A DNA stretch of 64,000 bases from Sabellastarte sp. h YS-2021 (taxonomy: Eukaryota > Annelida > Polychaeta > Sabellida > Sabellidae): assembly GCA_964017235.1 (NCBI GenBank), contig OZ024929.1:161929609-161993608 (forward strand), read 5' to 3'. The translations under genes were made by a program, and so were the position numbers. Position 1 is the first letter of the stretch. Every line of letters begins with the position of its first letter. The notes beneath the pieces were generated by a model. The model did not search any database. It was not told the DNA's origin and saw nothing but the letters and a program-made list of their open reading frames with translations. Below, piece after piece: positions 10,646 to 22,000 of this stretch.

Positions 10646-10863
10646 CTGGTCGGACAGTGAATTTTGTCACCCCAGTGAAGTTCGTCATCTGCTGTAAAAA
10701 ATGCTCAAGGACAGGCAATATTCACATTTAAATAAATGGAATAGCTGCTTCCAACGACAAGGTATACCTATATGCCGTAACTGGACAGTAAAAACTCTTT
10801 AATATTGTCATAAAATGCAGGTGACGAACTTCACTGGGGTGACGAACTTCACTGGCTGAGCAG
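10646..10863. mobile_element. MITE with ~48-bp TIRs, TA target duplication
   Basis: The left end is CTGGTCGGACAGTGAATTTT and the right end, inverted, is CTGCTCAGCCAGTGAAGTTC. Each continues with GTCACCCCAGTGAAGTTCG. It is flanked by TA at 10644-10645 and 10864-10865. Length is 218 bp, non-coding. It sits directly against the tRNA head of the SINE ending at 10643. Confidence 0.7.
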
Positions 10864-10938
10864 TATATATAACCTACTGTAAAGCAGATCACATACCGGT
10901 ATTTAAATTTAAAATATTAACCACAGCCATGGCGTTTA

Positions 10939-11147
10939 CTGCTTCCCTGCATAAGTTGGCCGCGGGTCGTAAGTTGGCCGTCATCATCATATTTTGAAAT
11001 TTCTATAAATCTAAAGGCCTGTATCATTCTTGAATGGTCTATTATAATAAGATTTATTATAACTACCACTTTTAAAACCTGTGCAACCACACATTTGTCT
11101 GTTTGATACATTTAAATGAGTGGCGGCCAACTTATGCCTAGAAGCAG
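10939..11147. mobile_element. MITE with ~26-bp TIRs, TA target duplication
   Basis: The left end is CTGCTTCCCTGCATAAGTTG with GCCGC, and the right end is GCGGCCAACTTATGCCTAG with AAGCAG. Flanks are TA at 10937-10938 and 11148-11149. Length is 209 bp, non-coding. An extra AAGTTGGCCG copy follows the left end. Ends start CTG as in the two neighbouring MITEs, but the inner TIR sequence differs. Confidence 0.7.
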
Positions 11148-11149
11148 TA

Positions 11150-11537
11150 CACACAAAAATTCTATTCATGAGCAAATGAAGTTATATTGCAAATATTCAC
11201 TTTATATCGCTTCAATTTAATGAAAAAGTATGTTGTAGGGGGTACATTTACACGTGGTACATCTACAGAAGCTTTCTTGTATGGCCATAGCTTTTATAAA
11301 ACATTTTGCAGTGTCCCCCTTAAAAATGTCACTTACGTCATAGTATAGAAAATAACAATACTATATTCAGACAGAAAAATTAAGAGGATTTTTTTTAACA
11401 AGAAAAAACTATGTTGTTACTTTCTCCAGTTTCAGCTTCCGCACCCAGCTGTTTATCTTCCTCCTTCCGGCATCATTTTTTTCGGGCAATTAAATATCTG
11501 TCGTTCCCTCTGATAATATTTCGGGAGTTTAATTTTT
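11150..11537. other. No feature recognised
   Basis: AT-rich sequence between MITE and tandem duplication. I see no coding, RNA or element signal. Confidence 0.5.
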
Positions 11538-11768
11538 AGGTTATATTTGCATCAGAAATTGATACGCTGTGTCGTTTGTTTTTTGTTTTCTTTCTTTTTT
11601 TTTTCAAAAAAAAAAAAACAAAAAAACCCCCAGATACATGGGAAGACGTATAAGGTTATATTTGCATCACAAATTGATACGCTGTGTCGTTTGTTTTTTG
11701 TTTTCTTTCTTTTTTTTTTTTCAAAAAAAACAAAAAAAAACCCCAGATACATGGGAAGACGTAGAAAT
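11538..11768. repeat. Two tandem ~114-bp units with T-run/A-run palindromes
   Basis: Each unit starts GGTTATATTTGCATCA and ATTGATACGCTGTGTCGTTT, then runs into a T-rich tract, a short C, and an A-rich tract that is largely its inverted complement. It ends CCAGATACATGGGAAGACGTA. The two units start at 11538 and 11652 and differ slightly in the homopolymer lengths. ORFs on both strands here only reflect this palindrome. Confidence 0.85.
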
Positions 11769-11867
11769 CGTGACCATGGGAACTCGCTAACAGTCGCTAT
11801 CACATCTCTCAATACATATCCTTGCACTGCCAGTTTTGGCGACTATATATATTTTAATCTATTTTGA

Positions 11868-12045
11868 TTTATAATATTTCTAGGAAACCCCAACAGAATT
11901 CTATGGCCTCAAGTTTTCTAATTTGCATATTTTATTATATTTCTAGGAAACCGCCACGGAATTCCATGACCTCACGTTTTGTAATTTGCATATTTTATTT
12001 TATAATATTTCTCGGAAACCCCACAGAATATTTAAAACTGTTGAC
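11868..12045 (+). repeat. Three tandem ~66-bp units
   Basis: Units share TATAATATTTCTAGGAAACC, CACRGAATTC, CATGACCTCA and AATTTGCATATTTTATT, starting near 11870, 11936 and 12000. The third unit is truncated and diverged. No function is evident. Confidence 0.7.
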
Positions 12046-12351
12046 AGAAAATAACTTAACTTATAATTCAATGGGATTGCATAGCAATCTTCCAGTAATA
12101 AAACAAACGTTTTCTATATATTCTTTATATATTCTTTATTTTCCAACATTCACCACATTCATGAAAACAGCTATAATTAATTATTTTATTGGTAGCAAGA
12201 TGTGGTAGCGAGTTACTGGAAGCGAGATGTTGTGGTAGCGAGTTAAATGTAAATTGATACATATATTTGTAACCTTTTTATATAAGTCTTATGGCATGGT
12301 TAATCCTAGATACCATGAAGTTGCAGAGAATAGAAGAAAAGGCTTTTCTGT

Positions 12352-12830
12352 TACACATGAAATTTATAGTGCTTAATTTCCATCAAAAGACAGACTAAGA
12401 TGCAACAAACAGGAAACAAAAGGTCCAAAAAGTTCAAAGTCCAGAGATATAAAAAGAACATAAGATGAACCCAGGGTGGGTAGGCTTTTGTGGAAAGAGA
12501 ACTTTCAGTTTCTTCCTAAAAGATAGGAGAGATGTGGTAGAGTGAATGACATCCAGCAACTCAATCCATACCTTGGGAGCATCATAATAGGCAAAACCAA
12601 ATTGTTTGTTGACTTCTGATTGTATGGAATAAACTTTGGCATCTCAAGAACTTCTTCAATCTCACTACTAGTAAAACACAAACTCCTGTGATTGAAAAAA
12701 GCACTGAAACATCAAGGATAATCACTCTGGAGGAACCCATAGACTATTGTTGCTGTTTTGAGCATTGAACATGCAAACTCTCAAGTACCACAGACACTGA
12801 ACATGACTAGAAAAAAAAACGGAATCAAAC
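12352..12830 (-). pseudogene. LINE 3' end with reverse transcriptase ORF tail
   Basis: On the - strand 12603-12465 encodes YYDAPKVWIELLDVIHSTTS followed by LLSFRKKLKVLFPQKAY, the typical C-terminal tail of non-LTR retrotransposon reverse transcriptases. The downstream part ends with GAAATTAAGCACTATAAATTT, resembling the GCGCTATATAAAT-type 3' ends of CR1/L2-group LINEs. It is 5'-truncated with no upstream RT motifs in an open frame. The clade assignment is inference. Confidence 0.7.
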
Positions 12831-13033
12831 CACTCAACAACCCTTGTAAAAAAATGATTGTGGGAAAAATACCTTGTAGAAAAATGTCTTGGCTGCCTTA
12901 AGAGAATGAAAAAAGTTCTTGTGTAAATATACCTTCATATTGCATTATATTTTTACAATAAAAACATGCTTCAAATGCAAAACGTGAAAAAACTAACAAA
13001 ACATCATATACTATATTCATTATATATACACTT

Positions 13034-13262
13034 GAGGTTCAATGATGACGCAGTGGTAAGACACTCGCTTCCCACCTCTGAGATCAGTGGTTCAAACCCT
13101 GTTCCTTGTGTGGAAAAGTTGGTAGTTGCTTGCCCATAGTCAGCAGTTTACAGTACAGAACCTTTACCAACTGTATTTTACTGGTTTCCTCTGCCCACAT
13201 GACTGCCCTTTGTGACATGACCTGTACAGTGTTGAAATTGATGTAAAACTATAACTAACATA
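13034..13262 (+). mobile_element. tRNA-derived SINE, family 2
   Basis: The tRNA-like head has GATGACGCAGTGGTAAGACA (A box) and GTGGTTCAAACCCTG (B box). A body with CAGTTTACAGTACAG and GGTTTCCTCTGCCC follows, then the tail CAGTGTTGAAATTGATGTAA and AACT. It is diverged but collinear with the - strand copy at 10412-10643. Confidence 0.75.
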
Positions 13263-13334
13263 TACACTTAAATATATTATACTTTCACAAAACGGAAACC
13301 AGTCTAATATGTAATGTCCTATACCTTGTGATAA

Positions 13335-13485
13335 GAGGTCCTCGATGGCCTAGTGGTTGGCAAGTTTGGCATCTAATCACAGGCATTCACCTCTGTGTGG
13401 GTTCAACTCCCTCAAGTGATATTGCTGAGGACCTGTCCCAATATATGACCCTGGCTGTTGAACAGGATGTAAAGCCCCAACTTTG
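13335..13485 (+). mobile_element. tRNA-derived SINE, family 1
   Basis: The head GAGGTCCTCGATGGCCTAGTG carries the A box and GGGTTCAACTCCC is the B box. The body CTGTCCCAATATATGACC and the tail CTGTTGAACAGGATGTAAAG follow. The tail matches the family 2 SINE tail in position and wording. Confidence 0.8.
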
Positions 13486-13559
13486 AACCTGTACCTTGTA
13501 AAAACAATCTTCAATGGACTTTGCCCCCACTTCTGGCATTACAAAGGTAGAAGTGTCTT

Positions 13560-14610
13560 CACTGTAAATCTTTGGTGGTTTTTGGTACTCACTTGGTGGG
13601 TGTTTGAACTCTATATTTCTGCAAGATAGCAGTCATCATTTAGCTTTCAACCTCCTTCAGTTGGGCATTATGTCATCAGATAGAAAGAGGGCTGTAGCCA
13701 ACTAATATCTTTAAAAAGTTGTTCCATCCTTCACAATGGTTGCTTTTATGATAATCATCATGCAGACAATGTTAGCTTATGTACATCCCACAGTTTAGGA
13801 GCAAATAGTGGTGGCAATCACCTGAAGCAGACAATGCAGGTTTCTTCATTATCATCAGGCCATCAAATGGGTCAATGTGTGATTGACACATAAGTGTGGC
13901 ATCAAAACAACAAGAACAGACCCAGCTTTTTTTAGGTACATTATGTCTGCATGTACATCATCCTCTGGAAGAAAAGTTAGGCCATCTATCATGTCACAGA
14001 AATACTCAATGCCTTCATCTTATTTGTTAGATCTTGATAAACCAAGTTCTTGAACTTTTCTCCATGTACTTTATTATAAAATGATAAAAGCATTTCAAAG
14101 TGTTCATATGTGGCTCAAAAGTATGCTTCACTGCATTGATAATAGATCCACATTAACTGTCACTGGATCTAAAGTAAATCACAATCCCTTTGTCATAAAT
14201 TGCCTACAAAAACATTTCCTCATATAACCCTTGGGACTTCTGCAGCAAAGCACATGCACATGGAAAAGCTGATTGACCAAGGTTGGCTAAAATGATGTAC
14301 AGCTGTGTGAACAGCTTCAGTGCAGTGTAGAAGGTACCATCCATGAACCATTCTCCTTTGGTGGCTAAGTGACAGATGCTTTCATTGCTTGCAAACATTA
14401 TTGCCCTTTGGATTTTGGCCACCCATTGTAAATTAAAAATTGCTCTCCATTAGCAGCTTGCACCCATTCTCCTTCATTGCTGAGTTCAGACAAATTCTTT
14501 AGCTCCTATGGCCAAGCACCTCTCTGTCCATTTCTGATGTTGTGCTTCAAGCTCTCCAAATTTCCAACTTTTAATTGATGATTACCTGCTCGGGAATACG
14601 CACATGCATG
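13560..14610 (-). pseudogene. MULE (Mutator-like) transposase remnant
   Basis: On the - strand, broken frames read in order. First comes an N-terminal region (FGELEAQHQKWTERCLA, EQFLIYNG). The core follows: FASNESICHLATKGEWFMDG, TFYTALKLFTQLYIILANLG and CALLQKSQGLYEEMF. Then come INAVKHTFEPHMNTLKCFYH, KVQELGL, LTFLPEDDV and CEGWNNFLKILVGYSPL. This is the order found in FLYWCH-associated MULE transposases, including the DGTF motif with the first catalytic Asp. Several stops and at least two frame changes make it a decayed copy. No terminal inverted repeats or 9-bp duplications were identified. Confidence 0.75.
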
Positions 14611-14999
14611 GGTGGTTCAAAAATGAAATTGCTTCAGAAGCCTACTGAGGTTTTGATTGACAGGCTGTTTTAAAAGGACCAGCTCGTGTAGTTCTTGCAA
14701 TTACTTACTTTTACAATCTTGTAATCATGTTTTCTATCCTTTGTAAAGAATTTAGGGATTTTTTTTGTAAGCTTGATCAAAGTAACTATGTTTAATTACC
14801 TTTACAATTACTGCATCACTGTATTGCTGAGCAATAACATATGTAATAATGCTACATAAAAATATTATAAAACGTAAAGTTTTCTTTTATACTGTTCTCA
14901 AAAGGAACAAGGCATTCTTTCTACAAGGGATTTTTTTCCAAAAAGCATTATTTTAGATTTACTGACAACTGGGAGCTGAAAGTATAGACCTGGTGAACA

Positions 15000-15115
15000 A
15001 AGTCCTCAGTAGCCTAATGGTTAGCAAGTTTAGCATCTAATCACAAGCTGTCACCTCTGTGTTGATTCGACTCCCACAAGTGGAAATCCTGAGGGCCTGT
15101 CCCAATATGACCTTT
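15000..15115 (+). mobile_element. tRNA-derived SINE, family 1, 3'-truncated
   Basis: It reads AAGTCCTCAGTAGCCTAATG (A box), GTTAGCAAGTTTAGCATCTA, and a B box decayed to TTGATTCGACTCC. It ends in CTGTCCCAATATGACC and lacks the GTTGAAC tail present in the other copies. Confidence 0.7.
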
Positions 15116-15699
15116 CACAGAGAGATTTTCTGATGTTCAAAATCACTGAAATGGCTGCAAACCTGTGAGACATCACAGAGGATAATGGAGCATGTGTAGA
15201 ACCATCTGTTTTTAAACAACCACAAGAAATTTTCTCCACGAGGCACTTTTTCCCTGATTCATAGATAGTATCCCATCCCCTTCACTAGTAATACTGTTGT
15301 AAGCAACAATAGCATTCTGATAATAGACTCCAATCACTCAACAACAAGTCTCCCAAAAATGTCTTCTATAACAAAGACACATATTTGAAATAAAATTTGA
15401 ATTAAATTGTTTGTGATTTTTTTTACACCTTAAATATTGAATTGTGTGTCATAAGCAAAAACTAACACACCCGAGGACCTTTTTATAGCAATGAATAAAA
15501 ATTTTATATTGTTTATATTCTCTTCAAAAGTAAAAATTATTATGTTTTGTGGGGAAATGTTGTTTTATGGAAATGTTTTTGTAGTTTCAAAGCATGACGT
15601 TTGCTAAATACTGAAGACTTTTTTATGGAGTTCTGGAGTTCAAATTTTCAATAAGTATATCATATACTTTGCCCGATGGTTAGAAAAATAAATAACACT

Positions 15700-15877
15700 A
15701 GAATTGCCCTGATTATTGTGCATAGAAATATGTAATCTTTGGGTAAAGGAATTCAATGTAGAATGTAAACCACCGCGCAACGGGAATATAACAACATAGA
15801 AATCGTATGTATAACAATGCTTGAGATTTATTCTTTCTCGTAATTGTTAGAAACACGTCTACTTCCGTTGATAAAAT
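15700..15877 (+). promoter_or_regulatory. Candidate HM13 5' UTR and proximal promoter
   Basis: The region just upstream of the HM13 start is AT-rich, without a TATA box or CpG island that I can recognise. An ETS-type core ACTTCCG sits at 15861-15867, 11 bases before the ATG. The start context AAAATATGG has A at -3 and G at +4, a good animal initiation context. The transcription start is not defined by sequence. Confidence 0.35.
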
Positions 15878-16057
15878 ATGGCAGATGTTATGAATGAAAC
15901 TGCTCAAAATTTGAGCGACACTGCTCAAAATGAGACTGCCAAAATTCCCGCAACCCCAGAAGGAATGGCTGTTGCATATGGCAGTCTGGTAGTCATGGCT
16001 CTAGTGCCAATTTTTTTTGGCAGCTTCAGATCCGTTAAATTTCTTCGTGAGCAAAAG
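15878..16057 (+). CDS. HM13: HM13 exon 1 (residues 1-60)
   Basis: It encodes the lumenal N-terminus with three N-x-S/T sites and transmembrane segment 1 (AVAYGSLVVMALVPIFFGSF). The donor is AAAG|GTGAGC, phase 0. Intron 1 is 1026 bases. Confidence 0.96.
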
Positions 16058-19000
16058 GTGAGCCTCATACCGGCATTTCCAACAAAATCTTCACACGCAG
16101 TGAAAATGTGTATTTTTATATCCTGAATTATTAAAATTGATAAAATCAACTGTATTACTTCCCCCTATTAACTTTTTAAGCAATTGTGACTTTCTGGGCT
16201 TTAAATTACACCTGCAATATGTTTGGCCATCAGAAATGATCTAGTACTGTACACTCGGTATCTGATATTAGATTACTAGGCGTTTCGACCTTCGAAATGT
16301 TTTTGACCCCCTATTTTAGCCCCAAATTAGATGCATGTATACAGTACAGGTGTTTTGACCGTCTTTTTAAAAATTTTTTTAAAAATTATGTGTCTTCCCA
16401 ACTCCTGCAGCGATTTTATTTTGCTAGGAAACCCCATGGAAGGCCCTAATTACTTGAAAAAAGCAGCAATTCAATTGCCACTCAGACAAATAATGATAAC
16501 TACACGGGCATGTCACTGAGATCAATGGTCACAGAGATAAACAGTCTTCAAAGTTTTAAAGTTTTTGCAGTAGAAATAGCAAAATCACACAAACTAAATA
16601 ACAAAATAGACTTAAACAATGCTGGTTTGCATTATATTGTTTCTATGTGAGAATTTCTGAAGACCATTTATCTCTATGACCGTTTATCTCAGTGACCAGT
16701 GACCACCCATGTAGTATGAGCGGTAAACGGGTACCTTTAGTATAGACATGGTTACCTTGGCTCTACTTGACTTACATGTTGTTAATACTTTCATAATTTC
16801 ATCGCCCTGTATCTCCTTTATTATTGGTGTAAGAGGTTTGGCATGTGAAGATAACTCCTAGGAAATCATGTGCCCAAAATCAAAGAAGTCATCAAAGATT
16901 CAGGGCCATCATGATAATTGGTGGCCTTGGACTATGTACCGGGCCAGTGGCCATTTCGAACACTGTTCATATCTTCTATATTTCATGGTGTCAAATGCTA
17001 TTACTTGTGTCTGTGGGATACAGGCTTCTCTGGTGCTATTTTTTTCTATTGCAGTCTTTAGAAGTATAATTGTTTCTTCACAGGAATCTGGAGAAAAAGC
17101 TGAAACTATGACTGGTCGAGATGCTGCTATGTTCCCTATCATTGCAAGCTGTACACTATTTGGAATATACATATTCTTTAAGGTGACTACAAGCATAAGC
17201 TGATGATTATAGTTTGACATATTTCTTGTCATTTAAATCACTGAGAAAGTGGAAATATCTTCTGTATTTTGGATATCATTTTGTTGTTGGAAATCAGAAA
17301 CATTTTTACTTACACAAATTTTTATCCATAAAATAGCTTTACTTTAGCATCGTCGCGCCATTTTATGAATTTAGTAACTCAGCTTTAGAAAGTTAATCGA
17401 TATTTTTTTCTGTCTTGCCTGTTCAGCATAGAAAGAGAGAAAATTTTTGAAGTTAGGTCTTTTATATACTTAGTTTTGTATTTCTGATGCATTTCACATT
17501 GAACCGGTTTTCAAAATGTGTGTATTATGTAGAAAGTAATTTTGGACAGAGAAACCTTGTTCTAGTGTCAATATTATCACAATTCCATTAAAGTTATTAT
17601 GCTGTGGTAGAAAATTATGTGCATATGTGTTTTAATGACAAATTTGGTTTATATTTTAGTTATTCTCTAAGGAGTACATCAACATGCTACTGGCAGTGTA
17701 TTTCTTTTTCTTGGGAGTTTTGGCTTTGTCACACATTCTCAGGTAGGTGTTAGGCTAACAAAGACAAGCCTGTATTTCTGTTTTAGTAGCTCTACCCCAC
17801 AGCCTATAAAGGCTGTGCTGGTATTTTTTTCCTCCATGTGGTTTGATTGGGTAGGCAGGTGGGAGTCGGGAGAGGTGATTTGGGTGGTGACTGCCAGTCA
17901 CCTCCACAATTTTCTACTTGTCTGCCCATACATTTTTACCCCACAGCCCTTAAGGGCTGTTGGGGTATTGTTTTCACCCATGGTGTCCGGATCAGACTTG
18001 TAATCTATTACAGCCAATCTATTACTATTACATTTGAAAATATTCAATCTATTACTATTACATTTAAAAATTTTAAATCTATTACTATTACTATTACTGT
18101 GGCATCTATTACTTCTATTACTTTCTATTACATTCTATTACAATTTGGCGCAAACTTGAGAGGTAATTTTAACACAGAAATAAAACTGACAGGATACTTT
18201 ATACATCTAATTTTATTGAAAATGTTTCAGATTATGCCATACAAGGATAAAATATCACAAATATATCACTTGGTATATTTACGATTAAATTAATAGATCC
18301 CGTATTTATTCTATTTAAGAATGACCTGACTACTTGGAGAATTTATGACAATTCTATATAAAGCCACTTAAGTGCTCCAAATTTTGTAATGAGAGGTATA
18401 TTTCTGTCAAATTCTGTGAAAAGCTTTTTAAATGCTGAAAAATATGTTATCAGTAAATATTATCTGTAGAATATACACTGTTGTCAAACAATTCTCATAA
18501 TTCTCATATTTATTCACTTTATGATGAGTTGTTAGATTTGAAAAACCCTTATTATTATGAGAAATACTTGATGAGCAGTGTTTGCAAAAGAAAACACTGC
18601 ATTCAAAGAAACCCCTTCTTTCAAATTCTTTGCTTGCAGAGCCCACCTTAAAATGATTCAAAAACGACATTTATGTTTGAAAATAATAACTCCGGTAATT
18701 TAATGTAAATCAGTGAAACAGCTAACACATGCCACAATGCTGCCCTTATTATACACAATAGTGACCTGTGTGATTGCCTTTCATGCGTCACAGTTTCTCC
18801 TTAGTCAGGAACATTTAGTTAATCCTTCCAAAGGTTAAATTGGCCTCTTTAATCCTTTAATAATACCACCTCAAAGACAGTTGTTTTAGAACACTCAATC
18901 AAAGAGGGACAATTAAAGGTCCCTTGATATTTCAAAGTTATTTATTTCAATGCTTTTGTGTTTTATTTAGTATTCTTTGATGAATATCAATACATTACAT

Positions 19001-22000
19001 ATTGATTATTTGAAAAGTTTATGGATGAAAGTTTGAAATGAATTTGACTTATGAGTGCTACAAAATTAATTCATTATTGTTTGAAGTTTATTTAAAGTGA
19101 TGATTTTATGACAGTTAATTCATTTTTGTATCAAAGTCCATTTAAAGTATTCATTTATGTGAAAACTAATTCATTACAGAATTAAAGTCCATGTTAAGTG
19201 ATCATTTTTTCTACAATCTCCTGAAAAAAAGCAAAGGGTAAATTGTAATAGAAAAATAATAGAAAGTAATAGATGTAATAGATAGAATTTCAATCTATTA
19301 CTATTACATTTGAAAAATTTCAATCTATTACTATTACATCGAAGTTGACTCCAATCTATTACTTTTCTATTACTTCTATTACGTTGTTTACAAGTCTGGT
19401 CCAGATGGATGGGTGGGTGGGCGGCGGGAAATAGTTTGTCCAGCATGTATCTCATAAACTAACGTGTAGGAAGTTGATACTTGGTACGGACATTGGTTAG
19501 GGGTGTAGATGCGCAACGTTATGGTTTGACCTTGATTTGACCTTGCCGTAGTGACCTTGAGTTTGAAGATCTTGTCCGGGCTATATCTCGGAAAACGTAA
19601 GGTGTAGGAAGTTGATATTTGGTAGGGACATTGGTTAGGGGTGTAGGTGTGCAACATCATGGTGTGACTTTGATTTGACCTTGCTGTAGTGACCTTGAGT
19701 TTGAAAATCTCGTCCGAGCTATATCTCGGAAACCGTAAGGTGTAGGAAGTTCATACTGGGTAGGGAGATTGGCAAGGGTGTGTAGATGTAAAACGTCATG
19801 GTGTGACCTTAATTTGACTTTTGACCTTGCCGTAGTGACCTTGACTTATAAAATCTTGTCTGGGCTATATCTCGGAAACCATAATGTGTAGGAAGTTGAT
19901 ACTTAGTAGGGACATTGGTTAGGGGTTCTATGTGTGCAACGTCATGGTGTGACCTTTGACCTTGCTGTAGTGACCTGACCTATAATGCCTTGTCCAGGCT
20001 ATATCTCAGAAACCATAAGGTGTAGGAAGTTGATATTTGGTTGGGGGTTATGGGTGTGCAATGTCATGGTGTGACCTGGATTTGACCTTTGATCTTGCAT
20101 ATCTGATGCTATTTTATCTCTCTATGGGTATATCTGATACTATTTTATCTCTCTTATATCTTTTTACTTGAATCTTGGTTGTTGCATCTTTGGTTGTCTT
20201 TTGATGTAGATTAAGCACTGTTAAAGTCATATTAGAATTCATTGAGGGTTTTACTTATGCAACTTCCCATTGTAACAGATGGTATTTCATCAAGTGAGGC
20301 ACAGGTTATGGCCCAACACCACCTATAAGCATGTATTGCCACATCTGTATGTATGGGTAGTATTCAAAACATTCAAACCATAATTTGACCATACAAAACG
20401 AATATAAAAATGGGAGAGGTCTTAAATCTTCACACAAATGTACAAGGCCACTTTGGTATATTTGAACAATATCCAAAACATGCAAACCATAAATTCAACT
20501 GTGGGAAATGTGCATGAATAACCATCTTACAGCTTCCAGGACAAACAGACTGGCAGGGTCTAAAGCTTTTCAACTCGAAAGCATTTCTGTCGGTCGTAGA
20601 CTGGCGGATCGGCTCTAGTTTCGAACCCTGCCTTAGATTTGACCTTGACCTATAATATATGGTCCAAGCATATCTCGGCAACCATAAGGATATGGATTGC
20701 TGCAACTGATTATTATATGTACTTTTACATAATTGTGATATTTTCATTGACAACTATTCTCCAGTTAATAAATTTACAGCTTCATAATTTTTAGTTTACT
20801 GAATTGTCTTGTTTTAATACTCAATCTTTACATCTTTTCTTTCTCTTATGTGTTATTTTCTCTACTTAAACATTATTTGGACACTGACGCTGCTCTGAAA
20901 GTATCCCGATCTGTGTACTGTTTCACTACTTCTATATCTCGTGGTGTTGAAAACTACTTCCCCAGGCTGTGGGGTACGGGCATCTCTGATGCTATTTTTC
21001 TGAAAGACCTACATTTGAAGTGTTTCCTTTGTAATTTTTGTACTTTTTTTCATTTGATTCCAAAGTCCCTGTGTTTCACACATAAATTTTGAAACCATAT
21101 TTTTATATATTTTTTTATTTCTCTGTAACTGTTGGTGCGACCAATTAATCTTTGGAACAATTTCAGCGCAGCACCAAATTCTGAATAATACAAAGTATAT
21201 TCTATCTTTGTATGCATCAGTTGATACACAGTGAATATGTAGTTACGCCTGGTACAGTTACATACAAATATATATGGTAAGCACACAGAACATAAACCTA
21301 ATCTGATCTTACTCATATACCCTATCTTATGCATACATATCCCTAATATGTTTGACACCGCCGATTTTAACACACCCAGTGCCCAGTCACCAACACTACA
21401 CTAGGCTCTGGAACTTAAATGCAGCAAGCACAAAAATGCCTGGCACTGGGCATCTGAGTACAGGGACATGGTGATGGGAAGTGGAAACCCAGAGCGGAGA
21501 CACTTTATAACTAAGAAAAGTTACTCAAATTAAATATGGTAATATTTCACTGATTTCTCTTCACTCTTGGTTACTGGTTAGTAATGCAAAGCTCAGTCAC
21601 TGAGGGGTGGACATATTATTTTTGCTTTTTCCGCCGTCCGTCGTCCGGATGCTTGGTTTCCGCTCATTTGAAGGAAAAGTATTTATCCTATCTTTACCAA
21701 ATTTGGTATGGGTGTTTATTGGGTTAATAGCTTGCATGGGATTGCTTTTAGTGAAGATAGGTCTATAGCTAACTGAGTAATAGCTACTTAGCTACTTTTG
21801 TGTACTTCTTTTGTTCCCGGGCATTTTAAGGGAAAATATTTGACATATCTTTACCAAATTTAGTATGAGCATTACTTAGGTCGATAGCTTGCTTGGGATT
21901 GCTTTTAGTGATAATAGCTATATAACTGAGTAATAGCTACTTTGCCAAAAATGGAAAAACACAAATTTGCTTCTATCTCCTTATCCGTGCGAGATAGAGC

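Noticed and set aside
10380-10731. Overlapping ~100-codon ORFs
   Set aside because: They translate the antisense of a tRNA-derived SINE and a neighbouring MITE end.
13335-13410. Possible functional tRNA gene (A and B boxes present)
   Set aside because: The cloverleaf is not complete and the sequence continues into a SINE body and tail shared by other copies.
16868-17203. 111-codon ORF covering HM13 exon 2 taken as a longer exon
   Set aside because: Exon 2 lies at its end, but the upstream part is decayed H5 sequence; the family alignment and the TTCTTCACAG acceptor place the exon start at 17084.
21050-21373. 107-codon ORF on the - strand in intron 3
   Set aside because: No recognisable motif, no repeat relationship I can see, and no splice or promoter support; the length is possible by chance in AT-rich DNA.
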